A stretch of 64,000 nucleotides of DNA, from positions 1 to 64,000 of the forward strand of contig VXIS01000051.1 in assembly GCA_008704415.1 (NCBI GenBank), in the 5' to 3' direction. The notes beneath the pieces are model-generated. The model was not told where the DNA came from. It saw only the letters and a list, made by a program, of their open reading frames with translations, and did no database searches. Below are positions 35,471-46,610 of the stretch, piece after piece. Within the stretch, counting starts at the first letter, position 1. Every line of letters starts with the position of its first letter. A program made the position numbers and the translations under genes. The stretch is from Sphaerosporella brunnea. Lineage: Eukaryota; Ascomycota; Pezizomycetes; Pezizales; Pyronemataceae.

Positions 35471-37559
35471 CTTTGAGCTCGAGGTACCGCCCGTGGGTTC
35501 CAAAGGCGATTCGGATCTATCGATCTTCATAGTGATCGCGAGTGCAAGCTGATGAATGGCTCAGTAGAGCGTCCAGTAAATAAATCTCAGGATACCTACA
35601 CATCATTCGAGTTTGCTTTGCTGCCTTCAGGCTCGTAATGTAGTTTGTTGGGGCCATCCTCTACTTTTTCCAAACATCCCTTTGCTAATGGTCCCCGTCG
35701 TGGAGGCCAACCTTTTTATTGCCGGCCACGAAATTAGTCTGGGGAAAGAGCCCGAGGGACTTTGGAATAGTACGCGCCTGGCTGGAGTTTTGTTGTTGGA
35801 AAGAAAACATTGGAAGTCCTGTAAATTGTATTACTTTAAGGAGGTGAGAAGGATCATTAGCCTCAGACGCGGCGACTCGAGGGCATAACAATCGTACCGG
35901 GTTATCCTACAGAATTGTGGAGGAGACTTGGGTCCATCCTGCCTTAATAAGGCCAGGGGGTTATCCCACATATAATTTCCGTTTCTTTTTTCCCCTTTTT
36001 TCCATCCGGTTTTCCGGTTTGCCAGAGGAGAGTTCTTGGTGAAGTTTTGATTCTCTGTTTCTGTTTGGCCCTGGAGGCGGCCCTCTGGATAATCTAGTCG
36101 GCAGGATCGATGGAACAAATGCCATGTTGTTTCAAGCTGTACTGGGAACCGCCCCGATAAGAAGCTGATGTCAAGCTGGGATTGATCGAAAGTAGCCCTC
36201 CTCCTTCGAGATGGTAGTCGAAAGCGGAGAGGCGGGTGTTATTGGTTATAGCGCAGTTTGTGTCGAAGACAGGGTGTTTTTTGTTGTTGGTGCTGGTGGG
36301 TGGTATTGCACCTGGGCCAGGCGATCTCGTTCATGTGGTAATAACTATAGAGGAGATGATGATAGTCATAGGATACGGTTGAAGATTGCAGGAACGGAAA
36401 TTTCGGGACTGTACACACCCCGAAACCTGCTTCACCGACTTTCCGGATGGAAAGACAAGTCGCCATATATCCATCACGGGAATGCTTCTACCCGTGGCCT
36501 TTGTGGATACCGGCCTCGGTCTCATCTGGCGGAGGGACGAGAGTAGAGTCGGTCACCGCGAGAAGCCGTCTCATGTGCAAAATTACTGGTGATGGACGAC
36601 GCGGCTCCGGGTTGTTGAACAAAGACGAGATCTTCTCTGCTGAGGAGGATGAGGATGAGTTGGTGGTAGGGTAGGCCACTGGCATAGCAATTTCTCTCTG
36701 AACAAGGTATCAACGGAAGTTAGGTCAAATGCTAGATGGAGACCCGAAGTCTGGAGCAGAATACAAATTTGAAATCTCCAAGTTGCCTGAAGCTCACAAA
36801 GTGATTTACCCGCAGTTTCTACTCTCCACATGCCTTTTCCCCAAGAAATGGGTACTTGTTGTGGGATTTTCTGAGGGCCATTGTGCACGTGATCTTGGTG
36901 GATTAGGTATGTTGGTGCTTGGATATTTATTCTGCAAATCCGTATTCATTCTTCTAAGCACTTTCCATCCTCACAGCAAACAACTCCAACCTCCTTTCTC
37001 CTCCAGTATCTTCAATCCTTTCCGCTCCAGCAAACTTCAATCTTTTCTGCTTTGACAGAACTTGAATGCAACACCTTGATTTCCTCCTCGCATGCTGAAA
37101 GGTTAGAGTGTTCGAGTGAGCTGCAGTGAGTCACTCCTTACTCACCTCTCACGTTCCTTTCAACCATTCGACCAGAGTTTCCATCAAGTCCTTCCCCACA
37201 TTTCAAGTTATTCATTGCCACTAATAACCTTTTCCACTCTTAACTCGATGTAGACCTTCGAGTTATACCTTCAGGTTTCTGCTCTTCAAAATCAAAATCG
37301 GTATCAGAATTAAAGTCAAGATCAACAACGCCACAATTAGAAGTACCCACATCACCATCGCAAATACAACTGTCAGCGAAGGTCCATCACAGGTGCAACA
37401 GTTAGCAGAAAGCCCGCTGTAAGCCACCAATACCTTCAAGAGAAACTCCATCTAACATTCTACTTCCCATAGAAAACTTGACCAACTCTCGGTACCTATT
37501 CCTACGACCACCCAGCATCCTCATGGCGCACCCGGGCTCGATATACCGAAAGGTTGAAC

Positions 37560-37766
37560 TCCGCCTCCGCCTCCGCCTGCCGGTGCCCCCAAGCCGGCAT
37601 GGCAGACCGACGGATTCTGGAGATACCCTTCTCTCACGCTGAAAGGATGGATCCTCCGCCTCCGCCTCCGCCTCCGCCCCCGCCGCCCCCGCCTGCCGGT
37701 GCCCCCAAGCCGGCATGGCAGACCAAGGTATTCTGGAGATACCCTTTCCTCACGCTGAAAGGGTGA
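37560..37766. repeat. tandem duplication with (CCGCCT)n runs
   Basis: A unit of about 116 bp occurs twice. Each begins with CTCCGC repeats, then GCCGGTGCCCCCAAGCCGG and GGCATGGCAGACC, then TTCTGGAGATACCC. Cores are 37572-37648 and 37688-37764. In one frame the second copy reads a proline run followed by AGAPKPAWQTKVFWRYPF and then a stop. A partial third unit may precede 37560. Not assigned to a gene. Confidence 0.7.
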
Positions 37767-38956
37767 ATTCCCTTCTGCTTCTACCACCACCACATCAGAT
37801 TTCATGGGAAAGCTCGACATGACCTTGGTTTACGACTGCTAAGATTGATATGCTCTGCGAGACTTCCGAAATTGGTTCTTCCTTGGATGAGGATTCCCAA
37901 AATTGGTTCTTCCTCTGATGAAGAGGACATTACCTCTTTCTCTGACGAAGATTCTCTTGAGGACCGCAAAATCCTTGTATCACACCCCCGTATGCCCCGA
38001 AGATGACGAACACAACATACACATACGGCGAACAGTGTATGCACATCAGGCAACTTACTCCCCATGCCGAATACCGTGTTTACGTTGATCCAGTTGATGG
38101 GCATCGTAAGCTACCCCATCCTTTTCTCAAAAGGTGCAACTGTTAACAATAACTTGCTTTCCAGACAGACACCTAGACCCGTCAACATCAGCACAGTGTT
38201 GGGGTAGCGGGCGTTGAGGATAGTAGCAAATCACCGATCACCGACCACCGGAGGTGTTCGCACGTGGCATATATGTTCGTCACTTCCACTTTTGGCGCTG
38301 TTGTAGGGCTGAGCGTCATCACCGCCACCGACGTCAGAACCTCCCAGTAGTGAAGTATAAGAGAGGTAGAGAGGAAGAAGCTCAAGATGAAAAATAGGGA
38401 GAAGAATCAAGGGCTGAGGAATAGGGGGAAACATCAAGGGGGGATGGGAAGAAAAGCTAAGAGATGGGAGAAAATCAAGGTTGATAAGAGGGTAGGTATT
38501 CAGGCATGCGTCCCAGTCTGGGCTCGGTGGGAGCGTCTTCACTGGCGGGTTTACGCCAAGACGCACAGGCGATTGTTTCCTTCTTGCTCAAGTATTTCCT
38601 GATTTTAATGTGGCGGCGGAGGGTCTAGTTGAAGGCGGACAATAAAATTTACTTTATGCGATCCGAGCTGCTGCTGTAGCTGCAGAAGACGTATTACCCC
38701 CTCCCACCTCCATTGTTTTCAGAGCATTGTGCATGCAGTAGCTATAGCTTGCAGGTATGCAAGATGCCCGTGCCAGCAGCGTAAATTGATTCCCAAAGCG
38801 TATGGAGGTTTCGGCTTCCCCCAAACCCAGCCTCTTCTTCTTCTTCATTGGATACCTAATCCAATGTTCGTTATTAATCATTCAGGGGATACAGGCATAT
38901 TCCCTCTATTCTCGCCAGTAAACCATCCAAGAATACCTACCTAGGTAAGTAACGAC

Positions 38957-39038
38957 ATGTATGTATGTATGTATGTATGTATGTATGTATGTATGTATGT
39001 ATGTATGTATGTATGTATGTATGTATGTATGTATGTAT
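38957..39038. repeat. (ATGT)n microsatellite, about 20 units
   Basis: Perfect tetranucleotide array of about 82 bp; likely length-polymorphic. Confidence 0.95.
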
Positions 39039-39130
39039 AGCGGACATATTTACCCCCTCTCTCTCTCCCAGCCCCACTGATAATAGGTACAAGTAACTCT
39101 CTTATACATCCGCATGATGTGTTCTAGGTT

Positions 39131-39131
39131 T

Positions 39132-39163
<32 letters not shown>

Positions 39164-39181
39164 CACACACACACACACACC
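39131..39181. repeat. compound simple repeat A(n)-(AAAAG)n-(AC)n
   Basis: Poly-A, then AAAAG units, then about nine AC units in immediate succession, in the 3' flank of the following minus-strand gene. Confidence 0.9.
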
Positions 39182-39395
39182 CAAAATTATAAGAATGATG
39201 CCATACAAACAAAAAAGTACGCAACCAAAAAGACGACCGAAGCAAACTCCGCCCAACAAGATGCATTTGATAAAATCAGAGAAAAAAATGGTAAAAAAAA
39301 AAAGAGGAAAGGGGTTAAACAAAAACGAACCACTTAGGATCGTTGCTCATCATATATCATCACATAGCGTCACCGTCATGCGCTCCTGCCCCTCC

Positions 39396-40778
39396 CTATA
39401 AAAAAGCCCTGCGATGATCCGCTTCCTTCTCCCAGAGCATATCACCGGCCCTTCTCGATTTCCGCCTGGCCCTAGGTTCGATGGTGCCGACGTGGCAGTA
39501 CGCGTGGCCGATCGGTTCGTATTCGATTCGATACTGGCAGCCATCAGGGTGCTGCGTAAAGTACTCGCACAACTCCTCTCCCAGGCTGTAGCCGCGTTTG
39601 AGGTAAGCTCTTGGGATGAAGTTCATGACCCAGTGCTGCGGCGGGTTTTGGTAGTGACGGTTCCATTCGATCAGGCGTTTCTGCAGTTGCTTGCTGTACG
39701 GAAACAGGGATTTCAGGTCGTCGATAGGCGTCAAGATCTCGTCTCCGGAGTCTTCATGTCTTATTCTGCAAAGCGGGGTTATATGTCAGCCGGCACGTCC
39801 GCAATTGAATATCCAGTTGGTGACATACATTTCATAGATGCAGCTGCCAACCTTATTGTTCTTGATTCGTAGCGTCATTTCCTTCCGTGTTTGTCGAGGC
39901 GCGTCGAGCTCCTCTGCTACTCCTTTTTCTCCGAACGATATGGAGACCGATACGTGCAAGCCTTTGATCATGTTCTTGACCTTCTGCCGCACCTCTGTCA
40001 ACAGCCCGCCATCGCGCAGCGTCTTCCTCCTACGATAACTCCCGTTGGGTCCCGGGTTGAGGCACCCCTCCGGCAATTCCCAGCGCGGCCGTTCCCCCCC
40101 GCGCTCCTCGGAAGGTCCGCCAAAAATGGCCCAATCCTCGATTCTCAGTCCGCCGGTGCCCGGCAAGCATCCAACCGGCGTGGGAACTCTTCCATAGCGT
40201 GTGGGCACGGTGGGAACATTCGGGGCGCCAGCGACGTGGTGGAGATTCCGCCCCTTGCCAGTGACGATGGAGATGCACGGGCCTGCAGGCGCAGATCTTG
40301 TGGAGCCGGAACGTGGCCGGATCGAGATTGTCGTGACGTCTGTGGAGAGGAGGGGGACGGATGGTCGCTCGCGTAGGCACTGGTAGGATTGCTCGTTGGA
40401 CTTGTCGCGGATCGCGTGGAGATACGCCTCCGTAGGCGTTGTTTGGGGGTGATGGCCGATCGAGGCCTTGCGGGGAATTGTCGAGGCGCGTCCTGTTATC
40501 ACGGGTGCGGTTGGTCCTCCTCCAGAGGCTTTACGGACGAGCACTGGGTGAGTCCCCGCTTGGGTGGGAATTGGAGGCAGTGGGAGAGGCGGTGGTGGGG
40601 CTGGCGGATCGCCAGGCGGCGTTCCCGGTATTGACTGCAGGAGTCCCGCGGCCATGTTTTCTGTAGGCCGGGATGAAGATGTCGTGATGTTTCTCGGGAC
40701 CGGAAACGAGGAGTAGGTTGGTGAATCTGGAATTGGTGATCTGGCTGCTTGTCGCGTTCCTCGCTGAGAGGAAGCCAT
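39396..40778 (-). CDS. hypothetical protein, proline-rich N-terminus
   Basis: I do not recognise this protein. Minus-strand exons 39829-40778 and 39396-39765 give 439 residues. The 63-bp intron (GTATGT...TTTGCAG) keeps frame across CIYEI|IRHEDSGDE. Residues 1-140 are Ser/Pro-rich with a run PPAPPPPLPLPPIP, probably disordered. The middle is basic and Gly-rich. From about residue 270 it looks folded (GLHVSVSISFGEK, MTLRIKNNKVGSCIYE). The C-terminal 120 residues are rich in aromatic residues: LKSLFPYSKQLQKRLIEWN, HWVMNFIPRAYLKRGYSLGE, YRIEYEPIGHAYCHVGT. There is no signal peptide or membrane helix. ATG 40778 is the first in a long frame. Codon use and the clean intron argue for a real gene, perhaps lineage-specific. 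Confidence 0.75.
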
Positions 40779-41499
40779 GATGATTGCTTGACGCGCTGTT
40801 GAAATGAACTCAGTTCGTTTTGGTTGTTGATAACTAAGTACTTGCTATGTGTTTAGGGATGGGGTTGGGTCCAATATAGGTGAAACCGAAGCTTGCACAG
40901 ACTAGCTGCAGAACGAACAGATTTCCAAGGGGAGGAATATCTCGGGGCGAGCGTGTTTGCGGGGTTGTGTAGTTTTGTCGGTAAATAATATTAATCCACG
41001 AAGCCAGTTCACGGATTGACTGATTGCTTGATTGAGATCGGTCGATTGAATGAATGAATGAACGAATGAATGAATGGTTGGGTGGGTGGTTGGTTGTCGC
41101 TGTCCAGCACGGAGAGAGAAGCTCACATGAACTCCTTTTGAAGGTGCAGGATGATCTGCCTCTCTTCACTTCTGTTTGGGTTGTCCACTCTGGCGGGGCG
41201 ACTCCCCGAACGCCACGGCTTCCTGATTCAACCTCCGCGTTTGAGGCTTAGAGTAACCTCAAGCTTTTCTCTACTTGTTCACCACACGTCTATTCTTCGC
41301 TTGCTTTGTTCTGCCCGGACCGTTCGGATTGTTCCTCCTCTCCACGGTTCACCACACTGCCCATATCGAGGTTTCTTCCGAACTTTCAATTACACCTGCC
41401 GCGACCCAGTCACCAACGTTCCAAGGCCGAGTCGTCAAAGCATTCCCGGAACTCTCTGGCATGCAGTTCAGCGTGCGTCCTGTACCCTCGACCGCAGCT
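40779..41499. other. upstream region of the hypothetical gene
   Basis: Contains a degenerate TGAA/GAATGAAT repeat (about 41047-41080). No coding frame with recognisable content; promoter of the minus-strand gene is expected at the left end. Confidence 0.45.
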
Positions 41500-42295
41500 A
41501 CTATGGTGGCGGAATCCTGTAACCTGCCGTTGGAAACACCAGATTTTACGCCGGTTTCAACACAACCACAACCAAAAAATCACGCAAAAGCGCTCTCTAG
41601 ATGCGTAGATAAGTAGCAATAGATGGATTCTAGAGAGCAAAAATTACAGAAAAGTTAAAGCGTAAGAAGCAGTAGCGGGTGTTTCAAGCGGGAATTTTGC
41701 GGAGGGTTAGGGTTTTAGGTTAGAGTGGACCCTACTAACCCACTTTCGGACTGGGACGAGTGATTTCTCATGTACTCGTTGAATTCAAAAAGATCCGGAC
41801 AGCGCTAAGCGAGGCCGGGAAACCGCACCCCACCAAAAAAACCACGGCGACAACCATAGTCTCACAAAGAAAAATCCATAACAACCCCAACTTTTCTTCA
41901 AAAATATTGAATATAGGCTTAAAAAAAAGAGATGATGCTAGAGATTAATATGGAGATGTGTGTGAGAAGCGGAGCGCGGGAAAGTCGCGCTCGCAGTGAT
42001 TTGATTTTGGTGGACGCCTGTGGTTAGGGTTACCCGCCCTCGCTTAGCTGTCCGGATCTTTTTGAATTCATCGAGTACAGTTTCCTGTTTTGGGAAACAC
42101 GAGTGATTTCTGGTGAAGCGCGGCCGCAAGCTTTTTTTCGGGCCCCGTGCTCGCCCACCGCCGCGCCCTCGTCCAACCTCCGCGGGCGCCCCAATCCCCG
42201 CGAGCAGATACGCAGTCTATCACTCGATTTAGGTTTAGTTGATCGGCAAGAGAAGTGGACCCCGAGGGCAGGTTACAGGATTCCGCCACCATAGT
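41500..42295. mobile_element. foldback / MITE-like element with nested inverted repeats
   Basis: Ends are a perfect 29-bp inverted repeat: 41500-41528 begins ACTATGGTGGCGGAATCC and 42267-42295 is its complement. A second, internal inverted pair (41771-41814 and 42038-42079, two small differences) surrounds a 223-bp centre. Both arms also contain short TTAGGG-type stretches (about 41704 and 42023) and a GAGTGATTTCT motif. There is no coding frame. It is about 796 bp. No target duplication is clear, so transposition class is not assigned. Confidence 0.7.
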
Positions 42296-42550
42296 GGGGA
42301 CGTTGCAAATGCTGGAGGAGCTCAATCGCGGAGCCCAATGATGGCAACTCCTCGTCATTTGTAAGTATGAAGTTCAGCTTGTTGCTGGCTCGAGCGCTTA
42401 TGGTTAGCAGCACATGTCAGAGATGCAGAAAAACACCAACTCCAAGGCCAAATCCTTGACTTGAAGAAAGGGCGGAGGAACACTCGTATATTCTTGAGGC
42501 TCTGGTACTTTTATTATCTCTGGATGTTGACACTTATACTAACATCATGA

Positions 42551-42976
42551 AACTACCAGGAACCCTCGAAATTAATCAATCTCCGCGTCATCACCAACTT
42601 GGCCGTATCGAAAGGGAGGGAAGCCGATGATCATGCAGCCTTTTCCACCGAAGCCCATCTCCCCAGGAACTCGGCGATTCTCAGCGATTCAACCCGTCAG
42701 TTCTTCAAAGGAGCGTTTTCCGGCAGCACCGCACTAGACCAAAGGTTCAAGCATTGCTCACATACCGTTGGGCTTCGTGAAACAGCTCAAATAATCATGA
42801 GTCAGGAGGATCAAAAGGCAGTCGATGCATACTCGGAAGTGTTCGAGTATGCAACAGGATTGCCAGTAGATCTCACTGAACGGAGATATCTAACTTTGTC
42901 TTGCAGGAATCGCTTCGACTTGGCATATCAGGCAATATTCAGACATTTAGTTAATACTTGTTGCGATCCTGCTTGA
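42551..42976 (+). CDS. hypothetical open frame, possibly an exon or gene remnant
   Basis: A frame open for about 140 codons (up to TGA/TAG-type stop at 42974-42976) preceded by an intron-like acceptor (CTAACATC...CTACCAG, ending 42559). It reads like protein rather than chance: NLRVITNLAVSKGREADDH, FFKGAFSGSTALDQRF, EDQKAVDAYSEVFEYATG. I recognise no domain. There is no good ATG at its start; the first is at about 42797. A short helical frame ending just upstream (AEKHQLQGQILDLKKGRR, about 42427-42480) hints at a transposase-like tail, but the two are not in a joined frame. Could be a gene remnant. Confidence 0.3.
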   Translation, partial: NYQEPSKLINLRVITNLAVSKGREADDHAAFSTEAHLPRNSAILSDSTRQFFKGAFSGSTALDQRFKHCSHTVGLRETAQIIMSQEDQKAVDAYSEVFEYATGLPVDLTERRYLTLSCRNRFDLAYQAIFRHLVNTCCDPA

Positions 42977-45240
42977 GGTATGCTATGCGATTAGATTACC
43001 AGAAGATTTGCCTTTCTTATCGGGCAAGAAGACCGTCGCGGCATGATAGATTTGGCGATTGTGGGAGGTTTTGTGTAGTTGCTTTTCCGTGCGGGGAATT
43101 TGTTTTCGAGAGCTCCGGTTTGTTTGGGGGCTGGTTTTCGGGGGTGGCTGTCGGCGGGTGTGTAAGCAAAATAAGCTTTGCTTCAGAAAACATCCAAGCG
43201 GCCTAGTCCACTACCGCTGTATCACCGACATCCGTAGGGATGATTACCAGAGCGCCCAGACAGGGCTGGCACTGATAACCCAACCCCCCCCCCCCCCAGC
43301 CAATCAGCTGCGGCGGATGGCCATGGTGGCGCTGTGATCTGCTCTGGAGGGCTTCTCCATGCGGCATCGAGGTGCGTTCCATACCGGCACTTCGAATCCA
43401 ACGCCATCTTTTTGTCCGTGCCGGAGTGAACAAAGTACATATTTGCACTGAGGCCAGGAGTACAGCCTTTCCACAGTTTGAGTCCGAAGATACACGGTCG
43501 CCAGTGGCCACAACGAGGCCGGCAAATTTCTAATGAAGAACTGCGTCGAACAGAATAACATGGAGCGGCATAACGGCCTTTCTTTTCGCTTGGACGTCGC
43601 TTCTCCACTCAGGGCGGCGCCTTCCTCTTGTTTTGAGGTTGTTGAGTGCGATACTTCCTGCCTGTTGCGTGGCTTGGGGTTTTCAATCGACTACAGCTGA
43701 ATATGTGGCGCCTGCAGTGTCGTACTTTATCCCCATAGCGAGTACTAGTATGTAAAAAGTGAATGCAGTTTTCACCGCGTCGCCAAATGTGAAACATCGC
43801 TAACTGCGGTGAGATTCCATGGCTTGCCGACGCGGTGGAAAAAGCAATATCTCGCGGTTGATCCCCGGCGGGCATAAGTTGCTGCCGCGCCCATCTGCGA
43901 ATTGTATAGCGAGGGATAAGCATATGTAAAAAAAAAAAAAAAGACATCGACACGGTTAACAAAGTTTTCCAGGCCCCGCCCTGAGAACATTTCCAGGTAG
44001 AAACTTGGCATGTTCTTGATGTTGGCATTCTGCCGAAAAAGACAAATCGAAGACCTCAACCCCCCGAGGACTCAAGTAAAATGAATAAAAATGAACCTGG
44101 AGTTTCTGAGCGTGGAAGGTGGACGTGGGTGATACCCATAGATATGGGATTTAAGCATCTCTAATTGCGACCGACCAACTCAATTATTGTGCTGGGTTGG
44201 CACGTGCACATGTACGCGGCATGCAACATCGATATCTCTCCCATTGTACACAGGAGCTTCGCCATCGCTCAGGCTTTCTCTGAAGTTCTGAATTCCAGTA
44301 CGTATGAGCTGAGGGGAAATAGGTAGCTGCAAAACAAGATACTCAGGCCTCTGGCCGCAAGGTGAATGGATAATCGATAGCCTAGAGTCGAATATCGCCA
44401 GCGAATGTCTCTGATCCTCATTGGTGGCCGCCTCCGAGTCGCCGCCCACTCCCAAGCTCACTGTCACTTGCCCTCTCCTCTCTCACCAACGATCACTCAG
44501 TGAACCATCCACTATCATTGGCTCGCCGCGCGCAGCACTCTGAGTTGCCGGTTTACCATCGGTCCTCTGTCGATTGCTTATTATTTGCCTGCACCGGTTG
44601 GGTGCCAATGGTCGCTAGACTTCTGGTCTCCGTAGCAGACAGCGTGGCTGCGAAAGAGAATAAGTTAGCTGCAAAAGCTTAAGCCAACTGGTGGAATATA
44701 CCCCCGCTTCCACCACCACACGATCCTCGCCATATGCATAGTGGTTTTGGGGTAGTTAACCAAGTTTAGGATTAGGAACAAAGAAAGGTGTCTGACCATG
44801 GGACGTCCCAGAGGGGAATAATCCTCTAGCCCACGGCAATGTTGGTAGGAGCCCTCGTAAGAAAGGCGCAGAAAATGATCAAATAGCAGCGAGGCCTGTT
44901 TGCTGTATCACCTTCTTTCAAAACAAGACGGGTTGCGAATGTTGCCATGAATTCATCATCAAGTATCTTCTTTTCTTTGGTTGGCGCCCCCGTTCCAGAA
45001 ATCCTTTGGGCTGAGAAGATCGAGCGCCAGTGAGGGACAGTATTCTCTATCGAACGAGTGACCACCATGATTGTTTTTTTGGTCCTGAGAGCATTTCAAT
45101 AAGGCGGCGGACAGGGGCGGGACCTGACTCGGATGGAAGCGTATATAGGGTCATGCAGACAATAAATTTGATTGCACACAGACACACACACACACACACG
45201 AGTGATTCACTATGATTCCCTCTTTCAAAAATAAAATAGA
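42977..45240. other. gene-poor region
   Basis: Short frames only. Minus-strand frames at 43222-43608, 43609-44059, 44180-44467 and 44826-45068 show some protein-like composition but no domain, no consistent splicing and no clear starts. Poly-C at about 43283-43299, poly-A at about 43928-43942 and an (AC)n repeat at about 45174-45199. Confidence 0.4.
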
Positions 45241-45249
45241 CAGTTCGCC

Positions 45250-45350
45250 AAAAAACTCATGGGAATAATCCCATGAGAAAGCCCCGAGCGTTGAGCCCGC
45301 CACCCCCAGGGGGTTCAATCCTTTTTATTCTACCACTACACCACCGAGAC
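45250..45350 (-). other. tRNA-like Pol III transcription unit candidate
   Basis: On the minus strand from 45350 the sequence starts GTCTCGGTGGTGTAGTGGTAG, like the 5' half of a tRNA-Gly, with a perfect A-box match TGGTGTAGTGG. The remainder does not fold as a tRNA. It ends in a perfect 9-bp hairpin (45256-45277, CTCATGGGA/TCCCATGAG) followed by six T on that strand (45255-45250), a Pol III stop. It may be a tRNA pseudogene, a SINE head or a small RNA. No B box of good quality is visible. Confidence 0.35.
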
Positions 45351-45459
45351 TTTTTTACATCTGCTTGCAGTTTGTTTGTAATCAAGTTCATTGTCTGTAT
45401 TCAACCGCGAGCGATCATGACAGACCCCTAACCGTCCCCTGCCCTTGTCCTGTCTGCTC

Positions 45460-46610
45460 AGTTATTGATACTATCTCATGGGTCAACTGCGGCCACCCTA
45501 ACTACCAAAAGAAACAGTATAATAGAAGAAGACAAAAGAAAGGCCCGCAAGAACAAACAAAAGCCGTGGCCACCAGAGCCAGGTCACTCCTCCTCTACAG
45601 ACCCCTCACCAGACTCGGAATATGACGATAAATCATCCTCCTCTGCAACGGATTGCAACCTTCGTATCCCGCAGAAACCGCAGGATATGCGGTGTGGCTT
45701 CTCTTCACGAAGAAGCTCCGCAACTGACCTCCACCGCCACCCACGGTGCTTCCATCCAAGCTCTTTCTCCACAGAACGCCAAAATACGCGAATCTGAGGA
45801 AGCCATCGGTCGCAATCCTTGAAGAGGTGCTCTCTAGTGTGCCTCTTGCCAGAGAGACAAAACCAGCACTCATCAGAGTCTCTCTTGCGAAGCTTCTCCT
45901 TGAGATAGGGTGCGTGATTGCATGCCCGGTGAGGGATTGGTAGTTTCGGGATGCCAGCGCCTTTCTCTCCTTCTTGAGAGTTGGTGTGAAGCCAGTCTTC
46001 TTACGAAGTGCGTAAGTTGCTCGGATGCTCGGACGCTCGTGCTTTGCCGAATCCGCTGCATGGTGCCGTGGCTGCGGGCTTCAGAGGCCTTGCGCCTTAG
46101 GTGGTCCAAACTGGCCTGCCGCAAAAGCGTTTCGTTAGGAGCTCTGGTTGGAGGCGATGCAGCGTCCTTGGCCATCATACCCGCCAACTCGTTGCCTTCA
46201 ATGCCGGCGTGTCCGGGGACCCATCGCAGTATAAAAGAACATCCGCGGTCTGTCAGTTCGCGGCTTCACTTGATGATGCGGCGGGCCATCTATTGGCCTT
46301 GGCCAATAGAATCGTCCTTGCACCATTCCAGTGCAGCTTGGGCGTCCGCAAAGATGGTGTGAGCCTGGTCGCTTTCCGAGCGCTGGTAGAAGCGGCGGAC
46401 AGCTCGGCCGATAGCGTAGACCTCTGCTTCGAAGACCTACTTGTTGGTGCCGAGGTGGTGGCTGTCGCCAGTCCAGAAGGACTCCAACTGGCATAGCGGC
46501 CGGTATGTGAGGCCAATGTTGGGGCCGATCCTGGATCAGGCTCCGGATCAGGTGGGGCGAGCGAGGAAGTTGCGCAGCTACCTGACCATCTGCTTGCAGT
46601 CAACACGGAA
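45460..46610 (-). mobile_element. LINE 3' relic, copy B (RNase H + zinc knuckle)
   Basis: Minus-strand remnant of a Tad/I-like non-LTR retrotransposon. An RNase H domain reads VFEAEVYAIGRAVRRFY, IFADAQAALEWCKD and LRWVPGHAGIEGNELAG. The catalytic Glu and first Asp are present, but the Asp expected after NELA is Gly. It is followed by DECWFCLSGKRHTREHLF and KDCDRWLPQIRVFWRSVEKE, the post-RNase H zinc motif. Stops interrupt the RNase H region. The 3' end near 45465-45500 matches copy A. The reverse transcriptase and 5' parts are missing. Confidence 0.85.

Larger units (their letters stand above)
35471..39395. other. gene-poor region
   Basis: Nearly 4 kb without a recognised gene. A plus-strand frame around 36390-36590 and others near 36729-37055 are short and unlike any family I know. 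Contains the tandem proline-codon repeat at 37.56 kb and microsatellites at 38.96-39.18 kb. Confidence 0.45.

Noticed and set aside
45250..45350. functional tRNA gene
   Set aside because: Only the 5' half resembles tRNA-Gly; no anticodon arm, T arm or matching acceptor stem can be formed.
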